Of a DNA stretch of 64,000 bases, positions 40,564 to 49,670 are shown piece by piece; position 1 is the stretch's first letter, and each line of letters opens with the position of its first letter. The notes under the pieces were generated by a model, which was given only the letters and a program-made list of their open reading frames with translations, was not told the origin of the DNA and ran no database searches. The stretch covers positions 79,687-143,686 of the forward strand of contig PAQL01000029.1 of NCBI GenBank assembly GCA_002709295.1, read 5' to 3'. This DNA comes from Phycisphaerae bacterium. Its GTDB lineage: Bacteria; Planctomycetota; Phycisphaerae; Phycisphaerales; SM1A02. The translations under genes and the position numbers were made by a program.

Positions 40564-42045
40564 TCAGAGATCCGCCTCGACGACCTGCTCCTCCTTCCAC
40601 TTCTTGAGCTTCAGCCCGAGGGTCCGCACCCCGATGCCGAGGGCCCGGGCGGACTTCTGCCGGTGCCCGCTGTTCCTGCGGAGGGTGGCGACGATCGTCT
40701 CCCGCTCGATGTCCGCGAGGGTGAGCTTCCCGTCGCAGGCGAGCCAGTGACTCGTCGTCCCACCCCCGGACGGATCGGTGGAGCCGCCCGGCTTGGATTC
40801 GATGGCACCCCCCGCCAGTTCGATCTGGACCCCACCGGTTCCGGCGGCGGATCGGGAGTCCGCATCCACCGAGGGCAGCCACGGCGCGACCAGTGACGCG
40901 GGGATGACGTCCCCGGCGGCGAGCACCGCGGCGCGTTCGCAGATGTTCTGAAGCTCGCGGACGTTTCCAGGCCATGCGTAGCCCGCCAGCACGTCGAGTG
41001 CCTCGGGGGCGAACCGCTTCGGGTCGCGACCCTCGCGGGAACCGACGGCGGCCAGGAAGTGATCGGCGAGGGTCGGCAGGTCCTCCGGACGATCCCGAAG
41101 GGCCGGCATCTCGATCGGAAGCACGTTCAGACGGAAGAAGAGATCGCCCCGGAAGCGGCCGGCGTCGACCTCCGACTCCAGATCACGGTTGGTGGTCGCG
41201 ATCACCCGGACATCGACCGTCCTGGTCTGGCTGGATCCGACCCGTTCGAAGGCCCGCTCCTGAAGCACCCGGAGCAGCTTGGCCTGAAGCTCGGGCGGAA
41301 TCTCGCTGATCTCGTCGAGGAGCAGGGTGCCGCCGTCGGCCAGCTCGAAACGACCCTTGCGAAGCTTGTCCGCCCCGGTGAAGGCCCCCTTCTCGTGTCC
41401 GAAGAGCTCGCTCTCCAGGAGGCTCACCGACAGCGCGGCACAGTTGATGGCGAGGAAGGGTCCGTCGCGACGCGGGCTCGATTCGTGAATGAACCTCGCC
41501 GCCACCTCCTTGCCCGTGCCGCTCTCCCCGGTGACCAGGACCGTGCCATGACTGTCGGCGACCCGCTCGAGTCGCTCACGGACCGCGACCATCCCGGGTC
41601 CCTCCCCGACCATCCGGGTTCCCGCCGCGGAGGCCACGGGAGTTCCCGCCGTGGCACGGAGCACCTCGTTCTCTCTTCGCAGACGACCGTGCTCGATCGC
41701 CCGCTCGACGGAGATTCCGAGCTCGTCGCCCCCGAAGGGCTTGGTCACGTAGTCGAAGGCCCCCTCCCTCATCGCCTCGACCGCGGTCTCGACCGAGCCG
41801 TAGGCGGTCATGAAGACGACGGGAAGATCCTCGTGGACCTTGCGGATCTCGGCGAGCAGCTCGAGGCCGCTCATGCCGGGCATCTGCAGATCGGTCACCA
41901 CCGCATCGGGGCGAGCCTCATGGATGCGGGCCATCGCCTGCTCGCCTCCGGGAGCGACCGTGACCGCATGGCCACGCCGTCCCAGGATCGTGGCGACGCT
42001 GTCCCTCATCATCTCCTTGTCATCGACCACCAGTACCTTGGCCAT
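40564..42045 (-). CDS. Sigma-54-dependent response regulator (NtrC/FlgR/FleR family)
   Basis: A 493-residue activator. The receiver domain (1-120) has Asp8, Asp9 and phospho-acceptor Asp52 (VVTDLQMPGMSG). The AAA+ domain has Walker A GESGTGKE, the sigma-54-contacting GAFTGA loop (intact), Walker B LLLDEI and RVIATTNRDL. A Fis-type helix-turn-helix closes the protein (SGHRQKSARALGIGVRTLGL). ATG 42045 with GGAG upstream was chosen. Being between a histidine kinase and flgB, it should drive flagellar genes with RpoN. Confidence 0.94.
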   Translation of the reverse strand: MAKVLVVDDKEMMRDSVATILGRRGHAVTVAPGGEQAMARIHEARPDAVVTDLQMPGMSGLELLAEIRKVHEDLPVVFMTAYGSVETAVEAMREGAFDYVTKPFGGDELGISVERAIEHGRLRRENEVLRATAGTPVASAAGTRMVGEGPGMVAVRERLERVADSHGTVLVTGESGTGKEVAARFIHESSPRRDGPFLAINCAALSVSLLESELFGHEKGAFTGADKLRKGRFELADGGTLLLDEISEIPPELQAKLLRVLQERAFERVGSSQTRTVDVRVIATTNRDLESEVDAGRFRGDLFFRLNVLPIEMPALRDRPEDLPTLADHFLAAVGSREGRDPKRFAPEALDVLAGYAWPGNVRELQNICERAAVLAAGDVIPASLVAPWLPSVDADSRSAAGTGGVQIELAGGAIESKPGGSTDPSGGGTTSHWLACDGKLTLADIERETIVATLRRNSGHRQKSARALGIGVRTLGLKLKKWKEEQVVEADL

Positions 42046-42136
42046 CCTTGGTCTCCTGCGGCATCCATGCCGAGCATGTCGAACGAAAGTCACTGGCGTG
42101 GTCCCGTCTTCGGAACCCGCCTCCACCGATCAGCCG

Positions 42137-43147
42137 TCACGCAGCTCCGCGATCCGGCTCCTCGCCGGCGGCCGTGCCGGCGTTGTCCCGCACCCGGCGA
42201 CGCACGGCGCCACCGAGACTCGTTCCATCCTCCTCGGCGGCCTCGAGACGCTCCCCTCGGAACACGAGCGGAATCGAGCATCGCATGACCGTCCCCTGCG
42301 CCGAGCTTTCCACGTCCAGCCGACCGCCATGAGCATCGATGATGCGATGGACGATCGCGAGGCCGAGCCCCGTGCCTTCGGCCCGGGTCGTGAAGAACGG
42401 GTTGAACATGCGTCTTCGCACATCCTCCGGAATGCCCAGACCGGTGTCGGCGATCTCGAGCACCGCGTGCTCGATGACCCCGGCATCGGGATCCCGGAGA
42501 TCCCGGGACTCGAGCGAGACCATGAGCCGACGCACGCCATCGTGGGAGGCCATCGCCTCGCAGGCGTTTCGCGTCACGTTCAGGATCGCCTGCTCCAGCA
42601 GGGCGGCGTCGACCTCCGCGACGACGTCCTCGTCGATGTCCAGATCGATGTCGATCCCGTGCCGGTCCACCAGGTCCTCGCTCGCCGCGACCGCGGCGAG
42701 GACCGGAGCGGCGACCGCGGAGGCCGCAGGCCGGACGCGGGTGTCCCGGGCGAAGGCCAGCACGTCACCGACGATCGAGTCGAGCCGGGTGACCGCCCGG
42801 GTGACCCGTCCGCACAATTCGAGCTGCTCGGGCCGACCCGCCAGATCCTCGGTCAACGCCTCCAGCGTGAGCCCGATGGCCCCGAGGGGATTGCGGATCT
42901 CATGCGCGATGCCAGCGGCCATCTCCCCGAGGGCGGCGAGCTGGCGAGAACGGCGAAGGCGCGACTGAGCCTCCGCCAGTTCGTCCTTCAGGGATGCCAC
43001 CTCGCGCTGGAGGGATCCATGGGTGGACTCCAGCCGTGCGGTGACCTCGTTGAACGCCCGGACGAGTTCCGCGAACTCGTCGGCATCGATGCCGCCGGAA
43101 GCGCCGGCCAGCGTGGTCGCGGCGGCCATGGAGGGCAGTGAACTCAT
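42137..43147 (-). CDS. Soluble sensor histidine kinase, probable flagellar (FlgS/FleS-like)
   Basis: A 336-residue kinase without transmembrane segments. A coiled helix (30-70) leads to the HisKA domain with phospho-acceptor His82 in AGIAHEIRNPLGA. The HATPase domain has the N box LNVTRNACEAM, the G1 box ADTGLGIPEDV, the F box FNPFFTT and the G2 box GTGLGLAIV. It lacks a recognisable PAS sensor, so the input probably comes from protein contact. The downstream sigma-54 regulator is its obvious partner. Its start overlaps the stop of the FlgN-like gene (ATGA). Confidence 0.92.
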   Translation of the reverse strand: MSSLPSMAAATTLAGASGGIDADEFAELVRAFNEVTARLESTHGSLQREVASLKDELAEAQSRLRRSRQLAALGEMAAGIAHEIRNPLGAIGLTLEALTEDLAGRPEQLELCGRVTRAVTRLDSIVGDVLAFARDTRVRPAASAVAAPVLAAVAASEDLVDRHGIDIDLDIDEDVVAEVDAALLEQAILNVTRNACEAMASHDGVRRLMVSLESRDLRDPDAGVIEHAVLEIADTGLGIPEDVRRRMFNPFFTTRAEGTGLGLAIVHRIIDAHGGRLDVESSAQGTVMRCSIPLVFRGERLEAAEEDGTSLGGAVRRRVRDNAGTAAGEEPDRGAA

Positions 43148-43605
43148 GCCGTGTGCTCCGTTCGGTGCCCGCTGGACATCGCGGAAGTCGTCTTCGGCCC
43201 GTGGTAGGCCCGAGTCGCCCGATCCGCGATCGAGACCCGCTCGATCTCCTCCCGATGCCGCTGACTGTTCTTCCGAAGGATGTCCTCGTCCCGGCGGTCG
43301 GCCTCCTCGATCCTCCTCAGCAGCTCGGTCGCCTCCCCCACCAGCCTGATCGCCTCCGGGGACGCGGAACCGGCGGCCTCCCGGGCCGCGGCCTCGAGAT
43401 CGTCGGATGTCGCCACCAGACGGCGGACCACGCCGTCACGGGCGTCATCCAGACGGCCGAGGGCGTCGAAACGCTCCTTGGCGATCGCGTCACCCCGTCG
43501 ACGGGTCAGCGCCTCCAGCTCGTTGAGCAGGGCGACCCTGGCTTCGAGGCGACCGATGATCCGACCGATCGCCGGCTCCTCGCCCCTGTCCGGTTCGCCG
43601 GGCAT
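43144..43605 (-). CDS. FlgN-like flagellar export chaperone
   Basis: A 153-residue, mostly helical protein with the FlgN layout: a first helix carrying LEARVALLNELEALTRRRGD and AIAKERFDALGRLDDARDGV, then a Glu/Ala-rich middle and an Arg-rich end. FlgN escorts the hook-filament junction proteins FlgK and FlgL. The identification rests on size, helical pattern and place in a flagellar operon, so it is tentative. ATG 43605 lies 2 nt after the upstream stop, and its own stop overlaps the kinase start. Confidence 0.55.
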   Translation of the reverse strand: MPGEPDRGEEPAIGRIIGRLEARVALLNELEALTRRRGDAIAKERFDALGRLDDARDGVVRRLVATSDDLEAAAREAAGSASPEAIRLVGEATELLRRIEEADRRDEDILRKNSQRHREEIERVSIADRATRAYHGPKTTSAMSSGHRTEHTA

Positions 43606-43607
43606 GC

Positions 43608-46289
43608 TCAAGGCGCATCTCCTTCCCGACCGGTCGCGATCCCCATTCCGGAAGGCACTCCGGGAGGGAAGGCCGAGATCCATCGACGCAGGGTCTCGTC
43701 GGTCGGTCCGAAGACCAGCTCCGGTCCGAGCCCCTCGATGCCGTCGATGATCGAATCGCCGTTGCGATGGAGGTGCTGGAGTCGCTTGCGGGCCCGGTCG
43801 GTCGCCGCCTCCGCGGTTCCCGCATCACCCGCGCGATCCGCGACGTCGGCCATCATGACCAGTGCGATGATCGCGACGGGCTCGCCTGCGAATCGACGCT
43901 CCGTCTCGCGATGCAGACGAATCGCCTCCACGAGATCGCCTCGCCGATCCGCGACGACCGCCCGGTCGACGTAGGCGGCTCGAAGCAGCCTCGATTCGAA
44001 CGGATCGAGCCCTTCGACCGCTCGCCCACCAAGTCGTTCGACGGCTTCTCCAAGCCGGATCGAAGCCATCGCCAGGGCGCGGTTCCGTTCGATCTCCCGG
44101 GCCACCGCAAGGGCCGGATCGACCGATGACCCGGTCTCCGAAGCTCCGACCTCGTCGGCGTGCCTGAGGAAGCCGCGACCGGTGCGGACCGCGACCTCGC
44201 CCCAGCGGGGGTCGTCCTCGTATCGCTGCAGCCACTCGTCCCCCCGGCCGGCGACCTCGTTCCAGCGATCCGCCCTGGCCAGCAGTCTGACCAGCTGCAG
44301 CAACGCATCGCGATACTCCGGCACACTCGGCTCGATCGCATCCCCGGCCGTCCCCGAGAGGACGCCGTTGAGCAGCGACTCCGCTTCGGGGATCGCAGAC
44401 TCGCCTCCCTGTTCCATCAGCACCCGGGCCAGACCGACCTTCGCACGCGTGGTGAACTCGCTCACCTCGTCGCGGCCACCGGCCATGCCCTCGAGCAATC
44501 GTCGATAGGAAGCCTCGGCCTCCCCGAGGGCTCTCATCGAATGATGAGCGGCCGCGATGCGGTACACCGCCTCCGGCCAGAGACTCGATTCGGCGGACTG
44601 GCTCTCCACGAACCGGAGGTAACGGGCCAGCGAGGGCTCGACCGCTCCAGCCTTGTCGTGCAGGGTCGCCGCGTGCCAGATCGCCCGGAATCGATCGGGA
44701 TCGTCTCCCGCCATGTCGAGCTCGACCTCGTCCATGGCCGCGGCCGCGGCCGCGAAACGACGAGCGACTTCGAGCCGGACGTCGACCGGCACCACCGCCA
44801 CCGCCCGCTCGACCCGGGGATCGTCGTCACCCAGATGAGGCAGCAGGATCAGCCCCGCCGACTTCTCCCTCGCTTCGGCGACGAGCTCGAGACCCCTTCG
44901 ACGCGTCCCCGCGTCGTCTGAGAATCGAGCCACGAAGCCGGCGTACTCCACGACCGAATCGCACAGCCCCACGGCCTCGATGCCCTGCCCCTGCAGGACC
45001 CCGGCATCGGCCCGCTCGGCTCCTTCCAGAGCAACGAGGACCAGCTCGTCGAGGATCGCGGCCCTGGTCGAGCCGAGGGAGGGACCGGAGGCGACGAGGG
45101 TCGCCCCCGCATTCTCCAGATACCCGATCGCAGAGAGGTGATCGTCGCGAAGCACCTCGACCAGTGCCATGCCGATTTCCGCCGACGCCCGCTGTCCGAG
45201 TCCGGATTCCTGAATCGACAATGCCTTCGTGTAGTGCGAGAACGCCGCATCCAGAGCCGCCGCATGCTCGACGGGCCTCAACTCCAGTCGGGCGTCGGCG
45301 ATCTCGAGCCCGGCCAGCGAGAGCGACGCCTCCACGGCGACGCTGCCCTCGGCACCCAGCTGGCCGAGGGCGACCTGGTAGCACTCCATCGCCCGACCCG
45401 AGAGCAGCAGCTCGTCCCGGTAGGCGTGACCGAGCAACACCCAGAGGCCGGCCCAGTCGACCGAGATCATCGGGTCCTCGACGTCCGCGATCCGACCCTC
45501 GAGCCGTCTCATCTCGAAGACGAGGGCATTGGCCAGACCATGCAGATCGCCGGTCTCGAGCCTCAGACGGGCATCGAGGCCCACGGCCCACGCATCGACC
45601 TCGACCCCGACATCCTCGGAGAGCAGCGACTGCAGAGCCGCCTGGATCCGAGCGGCCGGGGCTCCCTCCCGGACCATCCGCTCGACGACCTCCTGCTGAA
45701 GTTCCTGCCGCAGATCCACCGCGGAAGCTCGGAACCTCGAATCACTCGGAAGCTCGGCGACCAGTTCGTCCAGACCAGCCAGGGCTCCGGAGGCGTCTCC
45801 GGATGCCGCCAGGGATTCCGCCAGCACCAGACGCCGCTCGTGGCCCAGGGTGGCTCCATCCGCCACCGCCCGGGCGTAGGCGTCGGCGACCTGGGCCGCC
45901 AGTTCCGGCGGCGACGAGCGAACCGGCGACACCACTCTCGCCCGGTGGTCCGCCACCAGCAGGTGGTAGTCGGCGTAGAGGCCCGGGTGGTCGGGCAGAT
46001 GGGACTCCGCCTTGACCAGCCACTCGGCGGCCTCGTCGAGCCCCCCCTGATCCAGAGCGACCCTGGCCGCGGCCAGGTGAGCCGCCGGATCGACCGGGAC
46101 ACTCTGCCTTTCACGGTGCAGATAGACGGCCACCGCGATGGCGGCTGCCGACAGCAGGATGACGGGGAACTGCCAGGCAGCTCCCGATCGCCCCACCGGG
46201 TACTGGACCGGCTGCTCGTTCACGACCTCCGAGGAGACATCCTCGGAGGGGGCGGATTCGGAACCATGATTCATACGATCGTCAGACAC
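43608..46289 (-). CDS. Large membrane-anchored TPR protein, unknown
   Basis: An 893-residue protein with a short acidic N-terminus, one transmembrane segment (about 38-56, FPVILLSAAAIAVAVYL), and more than 800 residues of helical repeats of TPR type (LAAARVALDQGGLDEAAEWL, YAAHHSMRALGEAE-like and ASYRRLLEGMAGG segments). The bulk should lie in the periplasm. It heads the operon FlgN-like / kinase / sigma-54 regulator with a 2-nt gap to the FlgN-like gene, so a link to motility control or flagellar assembly is likely but unproven. A candidate sigma-54 element lies 130 bp upstream. Confidence 0.75.
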   Translation of the reverse strand: MSDDRMNHGSESAPSEDVSSEVVNEQPVQYPVGRSGAAWQFPVILLSAAAIAVAVYLHRERQSVPVDPAAHLAAARVALDQGGLDEAAEWLVKAESHLPDHPGLYADYHLLVADHRARVVSPVRSSPPELAAQVADAYARAVADGATLGHERRLVLAESLAASGDASGALAGLDELVAELPSDSRFRASAVDLRQELQQEVVERMVREGAPAARIQAALQSLLSEDVGVEVDAWAVGLDARLRLETGDLHGLANALVFEMRRLEGRIADVEDPMISVDWAGLWVLLGHAYRDELLLSGRAMECYQVALGQLGAEGSVAVEASLSLAGLEIADARLELRPVEHAAALDAAFSHYTKALSIQESGLGQRASAEIGMALVEVLRDDHLSAIGYLENAGATLVASGPSLGSTRAAILDELVLVALEGAERADAGVLQGQGIEAVGLCDSVVEYAGFVARFSDDAGTRRRGLELVAEAREKSAGLILLPHLGDDDPRVERAVAVVPVDVRLEVARRFAAAAAAMDEVELDMAGDDPDRFRAIWHAATLHDKAGAVEPSLARYLRFVESQSAESSLWPEAVYRIAAAHHSMRALGEAEASYRRLLEGMAGGRDEVSEFTTRAKVGLARVLMEQGGESAIPEAESLLNGVLSGTAGDAIEPSVPEYRDALLQLVRLLARADRWNEVAGRGDEWLQRYEDDPRWGEVAVRTGRGFLRHADEVGASETGSSVDPALAVAREIERNRALAMASIRLGEAVERLGGRAVEGLDPFESRLLRAAYVDRAVVADRRGDLVEAIRLHRETERRFAGEPVAIIALVMMADVADRAGDAGTAEAATDRARKRLQHLHRNGDSIIDGIEGLGPELVFGPTDETLRRWISAFPPGVPSGMGIATGREGDAP

Positions 46290-46419
46290 GAGATCCTCTC
46301 AATTCGCCCTCCTGGCCCCCTGAGGGGCGGATGGACGAGACGATCACGGCGACTCCATTCGCCGGCGCAAACATCATCGGTTGCAGGATCGAGAATCCTC
46401 CAAAGCTGCCGATCGTTCG

Positions 46420-46435
46420 CGCAGTTGGTGCGCCG
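46420..46435 (-). promoter_or_regulatory. Candidate sigma-54 promoter for the TPR-FlgN-kinase operon
   Basis: CGGCGCA-CCAA-CTGCG: GG-N10-GC with the same seven -24 bases and four -12 bases (CTGC) as the element before flgB. The leader to ATG 46289 would be about 120 nt. Confidence 0.35.
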
Positions 46436-46444
46436 GAGAGATTT

Positions 46445-48091
46445 TCAGTCCGAGGCCGGCGGAGAGCCGCTGGCGACCACCGTACGGGTCATCAGCTCTG
46501 GAATTCCCCGCCCTGCGGGATCCAGAAGCGGAAGCAGGGCGATCGGCCAGGCCAGAGGGATCAGCAGGAGAATCGACAACCTGAGGGCCGACCGAAGCCC
46601 ACGCTGCAGGGCCGAAGCCGGGGAACCGTCGAGCCGGAGGATCCGGCCACCCACCAGCCACTTCCCGAGCGAGCGACCGGTGAGGACCTCCAGAACGCCG
46701 GCGAACAGGCCTGAAATGGCCATCAGCGCGAGGAGAGGAGGAATGGCCTGCATCTCTCCAGCCCGGAGCTGCTCCACATAGCCCAGTGGATCGAGGTTGA
46801 AGATCACCACCACCGCCATCGCTCCCGGTGCAAGATCGACGCAGAGCCCCGCGGCACGACGCGCGAATCCGAGCCCCTTCAGCTCCGGTGCCACGACCGA
46901 TGGCGCCGAGGACAGCGCCGGCCTCAGCAGAAACACGACCACGAACGAGGCGACCACGATGAACAACGCGATCTCGTAGGGAACCAGGGTTCCCTCGGCG
47001 GTCGCCTCCTCGGCGACGAGGGCATCCGATGTCCGCCCGTTCGAACGGTCGAGGGTGGTCGTGACGACCTCGGAACCGGAGACGCCGATCACCCAGGGCC
47101 CCGCCTGAGTGAGGACCACGCCCACATGGGGCGCGGGATCACCCTCGGCCACGACCGCGAAAGGCCGTATCCGGTCCGAACCCGCCTCGCTCTCCGCCTG
47201 AAGAAGGTCTCCGATGGCCAGCCTGCCGTCCGACTCCCGGGCAGCCACCATGGTGCGACCGGACAACGACACCAGGGCGAGCGGAACCCCTTCCATCCCC
47301 TCGATCCCACTGGTGAGCGGAGGGGTTTCCGAGGCCGGATCGAACACCGACAGAGACCGACCGTCTCGATCCGCCACGGACCAGATCACCGCAGGCTGCA
47401 GTCCGGAGGCGCGGGCGACGAGTCCGGCACGGACGCCGGTCGCGGTTCCCCAGTCCTCGGGGCCGGGGACGAACTCCCATCGTTCGGACCCCGGAAGACC
47501 GAGTCGCATGAATCCCCCGTGATCCGGATCGAAGTCGGGGAAGAGATCGGCCACCGAATCGGAGATCTGTTCGGCATCAGAAGGATCGTCACCCTCGGCA
47601 GACGGCCGATCGGGACGTTCGATCCCCCTTTGATGACGCTGGCTCGGGCCGAAGACGAGCAGCAGTTCACTGCCGGTGGCGGCGAGTCCGACGACTCGTC
47701 CCTCTCGAGGCACCGGCGGAAGCACCTGCGGAGGCCCCGGGGGATCGGCGAACCAGACCCCGTTGATCGGATGCTGTCCGACCGCCAGTGAGATCACGAC
47801 CCTGGAGACCCGCTCGGCGTCGCGGGGCGGAAGAACCGCCCAGCATCGGTTCCCCGAGGCGGCGATCGCCTCCGGCCGCGACTTGAGGCGATGGACGGTG
47901 CGGATGAGCCCCGGCCCCTCCTCGGTGTCCAGGTGGGCGATGCTCCAGCCCTGCCCCTCGACATCGGCGCGAACCACGAAGACATGCCGGCCGGACGAAG
48001 CGGCGAGCACGCCGTCCTCCTCGGCCATCGCGAAGGACGCGGTCGCCAGGGACAGGAGCCAGCCCAGCAGGATCGGACCACAACCTCTCAT
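46445..48091 (-). CDS. Exported-domain protein with C-terminal RDD membrane domain
   Basis: A 548-residue protein with an N-terminal signal (GWLLSLATASFAMA), about 350 residues of beta-rich sequence that could form a propeller (repeated 'VVGLAATGSELLLVFG'-like strands), a membrane segment (YEIALFIVVASFVVVFLL) and an RDD domain (GFARRAAGLCVDLAPGAMAV ... GRSLGKWLVGGRILRLDG). RDD proteins are small membrane proteins of mostly unknown role. Its ATG overlaps the stop of the LolB-like lipoprotein gene (ATGA). Confidence 0.82.
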   Translation of the reverse strand: MRGCGPILLGWLLSLATASFAMAEEDGVLAASSGRHVFVVRADVEGQGWSIAHLDTEEGPGLIRTVHRLKSRPEAIAASGNRCWAVLPPRDAERVSRVVISLAVGQHPINGVWFADPPGPPQVLPPVPREGRVVGLAATGSELLLVFGPSQRHQRGIERPDRPSAEGDDPSDAEQISDSVADLFPDFDPDHGGFMRLGLPGSERWEFVPGPEDWGTATGVRAGLVARASGLQPAVIWSVADRDGRSLSVFDPASETPPLTSGIEGMEGVPLALVSLSGRTMVAARESDGRLAIGDLLQAESEAGSDRIRPFAVVAEGDPAPHVGVVLTQAGPWVIGVSGSEVVTTTLDRSNGRTSDALVAEEATAEGTLVPYEIALFIVVASFVVVFLLRPALSSAPSVVAPELKGLGFARRAAGLCVDLAPGAMAVVVIFNLDPLGYVEQLRAGEMQAIPPLLALMAISGLFAGVLEVLTGRSLGKWLVGGRILRLDGSPASALQRGLRSALRLSILLLIPLAWPIALLPLLDPAGRGIPELMTRTVVASGSPPASD

Positions 48092-49047
48092 CTCGGTTCA
48101 CCTCCGACATCCAGAAGCTTCTGCGACGTGAATCCCCGATCGTCGAGCACGACAGGATCGACCCGTTCGATCAGCGACGGGAGGCTGAAGAGCCGTTCGG
48201 AGATCCGCCCTCTGGCCAGCGGGCCATCGAAGGTGATGACCAGTCGATCGAAGACCGCCCCCCTGGAGACCACCTCGACCCGGTGAGGGAGGTCGGGCCA
48301 CGCCCCGGGGGGGCTGCCGAGCGTCTCCACCGGCTCGAATCGTCCGAGGGTGATGCTGGAGAGCGGTTCTTCGGCATCATCCAGCACCTCGATGCCGATC
48401 GGACCTCGGGCGGGCTGCCCGACCACGATGCGGTGTCGCTGCGCGGCGGTCAGCGCCCCGTCCCCGATCGGCCAGCGAATCGAATCGAGGGTGAAGCTCG
48501 CCCGGTCGCCGGCGACCATGAAGTCCACGGGCGGTTCGGCGGGAAACGGGATGAGTCCGATGAGGAACAGCATGACCGGCGGCGACATCGTCTCCTCGGC
48601 TCGCGTCGAGACGACCGGCGAAGCCTCCATGTCCACCACCATGAGCTCGGGCGGGTCCGGATCCTCGTTCAGCATCCACCACTGCAGCCCGTTCCATCCC
48701 AGTCGTCCGATGGTGATGCCGCTCACCGACAGCCGGACCGCGGCCTTGTCCGGTGCGACTCTCCAGAGCCGGTGATTCAGTCGATTGGTGGTGGGGCGTC
48801 CCTCCTCGTCGCGGGAGTCCAGCACGAGCGAGCCATTGCTGCTGAAGGAGGACAGGGTGTCGAGTCGTCCGGCCTGGGCCTCGGCGAACACCGCCCATTC
48901 CGCGGCCGTCCCGGGGCGGACCTCTCGTCCGCGGGCCCAGTCCGCCTCGGCGGCATCATCGGTGCGACAGCCGGACGCCAGTCCGAGCGCGATGCCGGGA
49001 AGGCACCAGAGGAGCACCCGGCGGAATCGTCGTGATCCGCGTCTCAT
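48088..49047 (-). CDS. LolA/LolB-like outer-envelope lipoprotein
   Basis: A 319-residue protein with a signal ending in lipobox LASGC. The first half reads like the LolA/LolB/DUF4292 curved-sheet fold: LDTLSSFSSNGSLVLDSRDE, LWRVAPDKAAVRLSVSG, LGWNGLQWWMLNE, then LFLIGLIPFP. Such proteins carry lipids or lipoproteins through the periplasm; the assignment to this fold is inference from pattern. ATG 49047 overlaps the stop of the upstream gene, and its stop overlaps the RDD gene start. Confidence 0.75.
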   Translation of the reverse strand: MRRGSRRFRRVLLWCLPGIALGLASGCRTDDAAEADWARGREVRPGTAAEWAVFAEAQAGRLDTLSSFSSNGSLVLDSRDEEGRPTTNRLNHRLWRVAPDKAAVRLSVSGITIGRLGWNGLQWWMLNEDPDPPELMVVDMEASPVVSTRAEETMSPPVMLFLIGLIPFPAEPPVDFMVAGDRASFTLDSIRWPIGDGALTAAQRHRIVVGQPARGPIGIEVLDDAEEPLSSITLGRFEPVETLGSPPGAWPDLPHRVEVVSRGAVFDRLVITFDGPLARGRISERLFSLPSLIERVDPVVLDDRGFTSQKLLDVGGEPR

Positions 49048-49601
49048 CCCTCGTCCGACAGGATGGTCGAGAGCTGCTCCGCGATCGCCTCGGCGTCGTC
49101 CTCGGAGAGACGGGGATCCGCGACCGACCAGATCGGCGCATCGTCTCCACCGCCCACCTTCTTGAATCGCCAGACGTCGTCGTCCTCCTCGCGGGATCGA
49201 TCCACGACCCGAAGCTTGCGACGTCGCAGGAGGATCAGCCCCAGCACGAAGCGGAAGGCCAGACGGGATTCGTCGGTCTCCTCCTCGAGCCGGGCGAAGA
49301 GATCGACGAGGGTCTCGTCGTCGACGAACAGGTTCCTGCGCCCTCCGGGCTCGGGAACCTCGGTCCGCCACCAGCAGAGGAGGCGGTCCTCGAGATCCCC
49401 CGAGGTCCGGATCGATTCCCAGTGATCGGGATCGAAATCCAGCCGATCGAAGACCGGACGATCGGAGGCGGGTGCCTCGGGATCGGGAACCGGCCTCACC
49501 AGGGCGGTGAAACAGGGTTCCCCGGGGACGAGCTCTCGATCCGTGGCGGCGCACCGGCCGGTCGAACGACCGATGACGAGGCCCTTGAGTGGTGTGGACA
49601 T
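49044..49601 (-). CDS. Conserved-looking cytoplasmic protein, unknown
   Basis: A 185-residue acidic protein. The N-terminal part has a CAATDRELVPGEPCF segment with two Cys that could be half of a metal site; the C-terminal part contains LAFRFVLGLILLRRRKLRVV, too charged at its end to be a clear membrane helix. I recognise no family. It heads the three-gene operon with the LolB-like and RDD genes. TAGGAT lies 6 nt before its ATG. Confidence 0.7.
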   Translation of the reverse strand: MSTPLKGLVIGRSTGRCAATDRELVPGEPCFTALVRPVPDPEAPASDRPVFDRLDFDPDHWESIRTSGDLEDRLLCWWRTEVPEPGGRRNLFVDDETLVDLFARLEEETDESRLAFRFVLGLILLRRRKLRVVDRSREEDDDVWRFKKVGGGDDAPIWSVADPRLSEDDAEAIAEQLSTILSDEG

Positions 49602-49607
49602 GACGTC

Positions 49608-49613
49608 ATCCTA
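49608..49613 (-). promoter_or_regulatory. -10 hexamer for leaderless mRNA of the 49044-49601 operon
   Basis: TAGGAT on the minus strand, exactly 6 nt before ATG 49601. It is identical to the hexamer before the sulfotransferase gene. Confidence 0.5.
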
Positions 49614-49653
49614 GCGGGGGTCGCGGCCGGCAAGGGTCCGGAGCGACCGTCGA

Positions 49654-49659
49654 TATACT
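49654..49659 (+). promoter_or_regulatory. -10 hexamer for cdaA
   Basis: TATACT, 5 nt before TTG 49665 and 11 nt before ATG 49671. Transcription should begin at about 49666, giving almost no leader. Confidence 0.5.
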
Positions 49660-49670
49660 GGTTGTTGATC

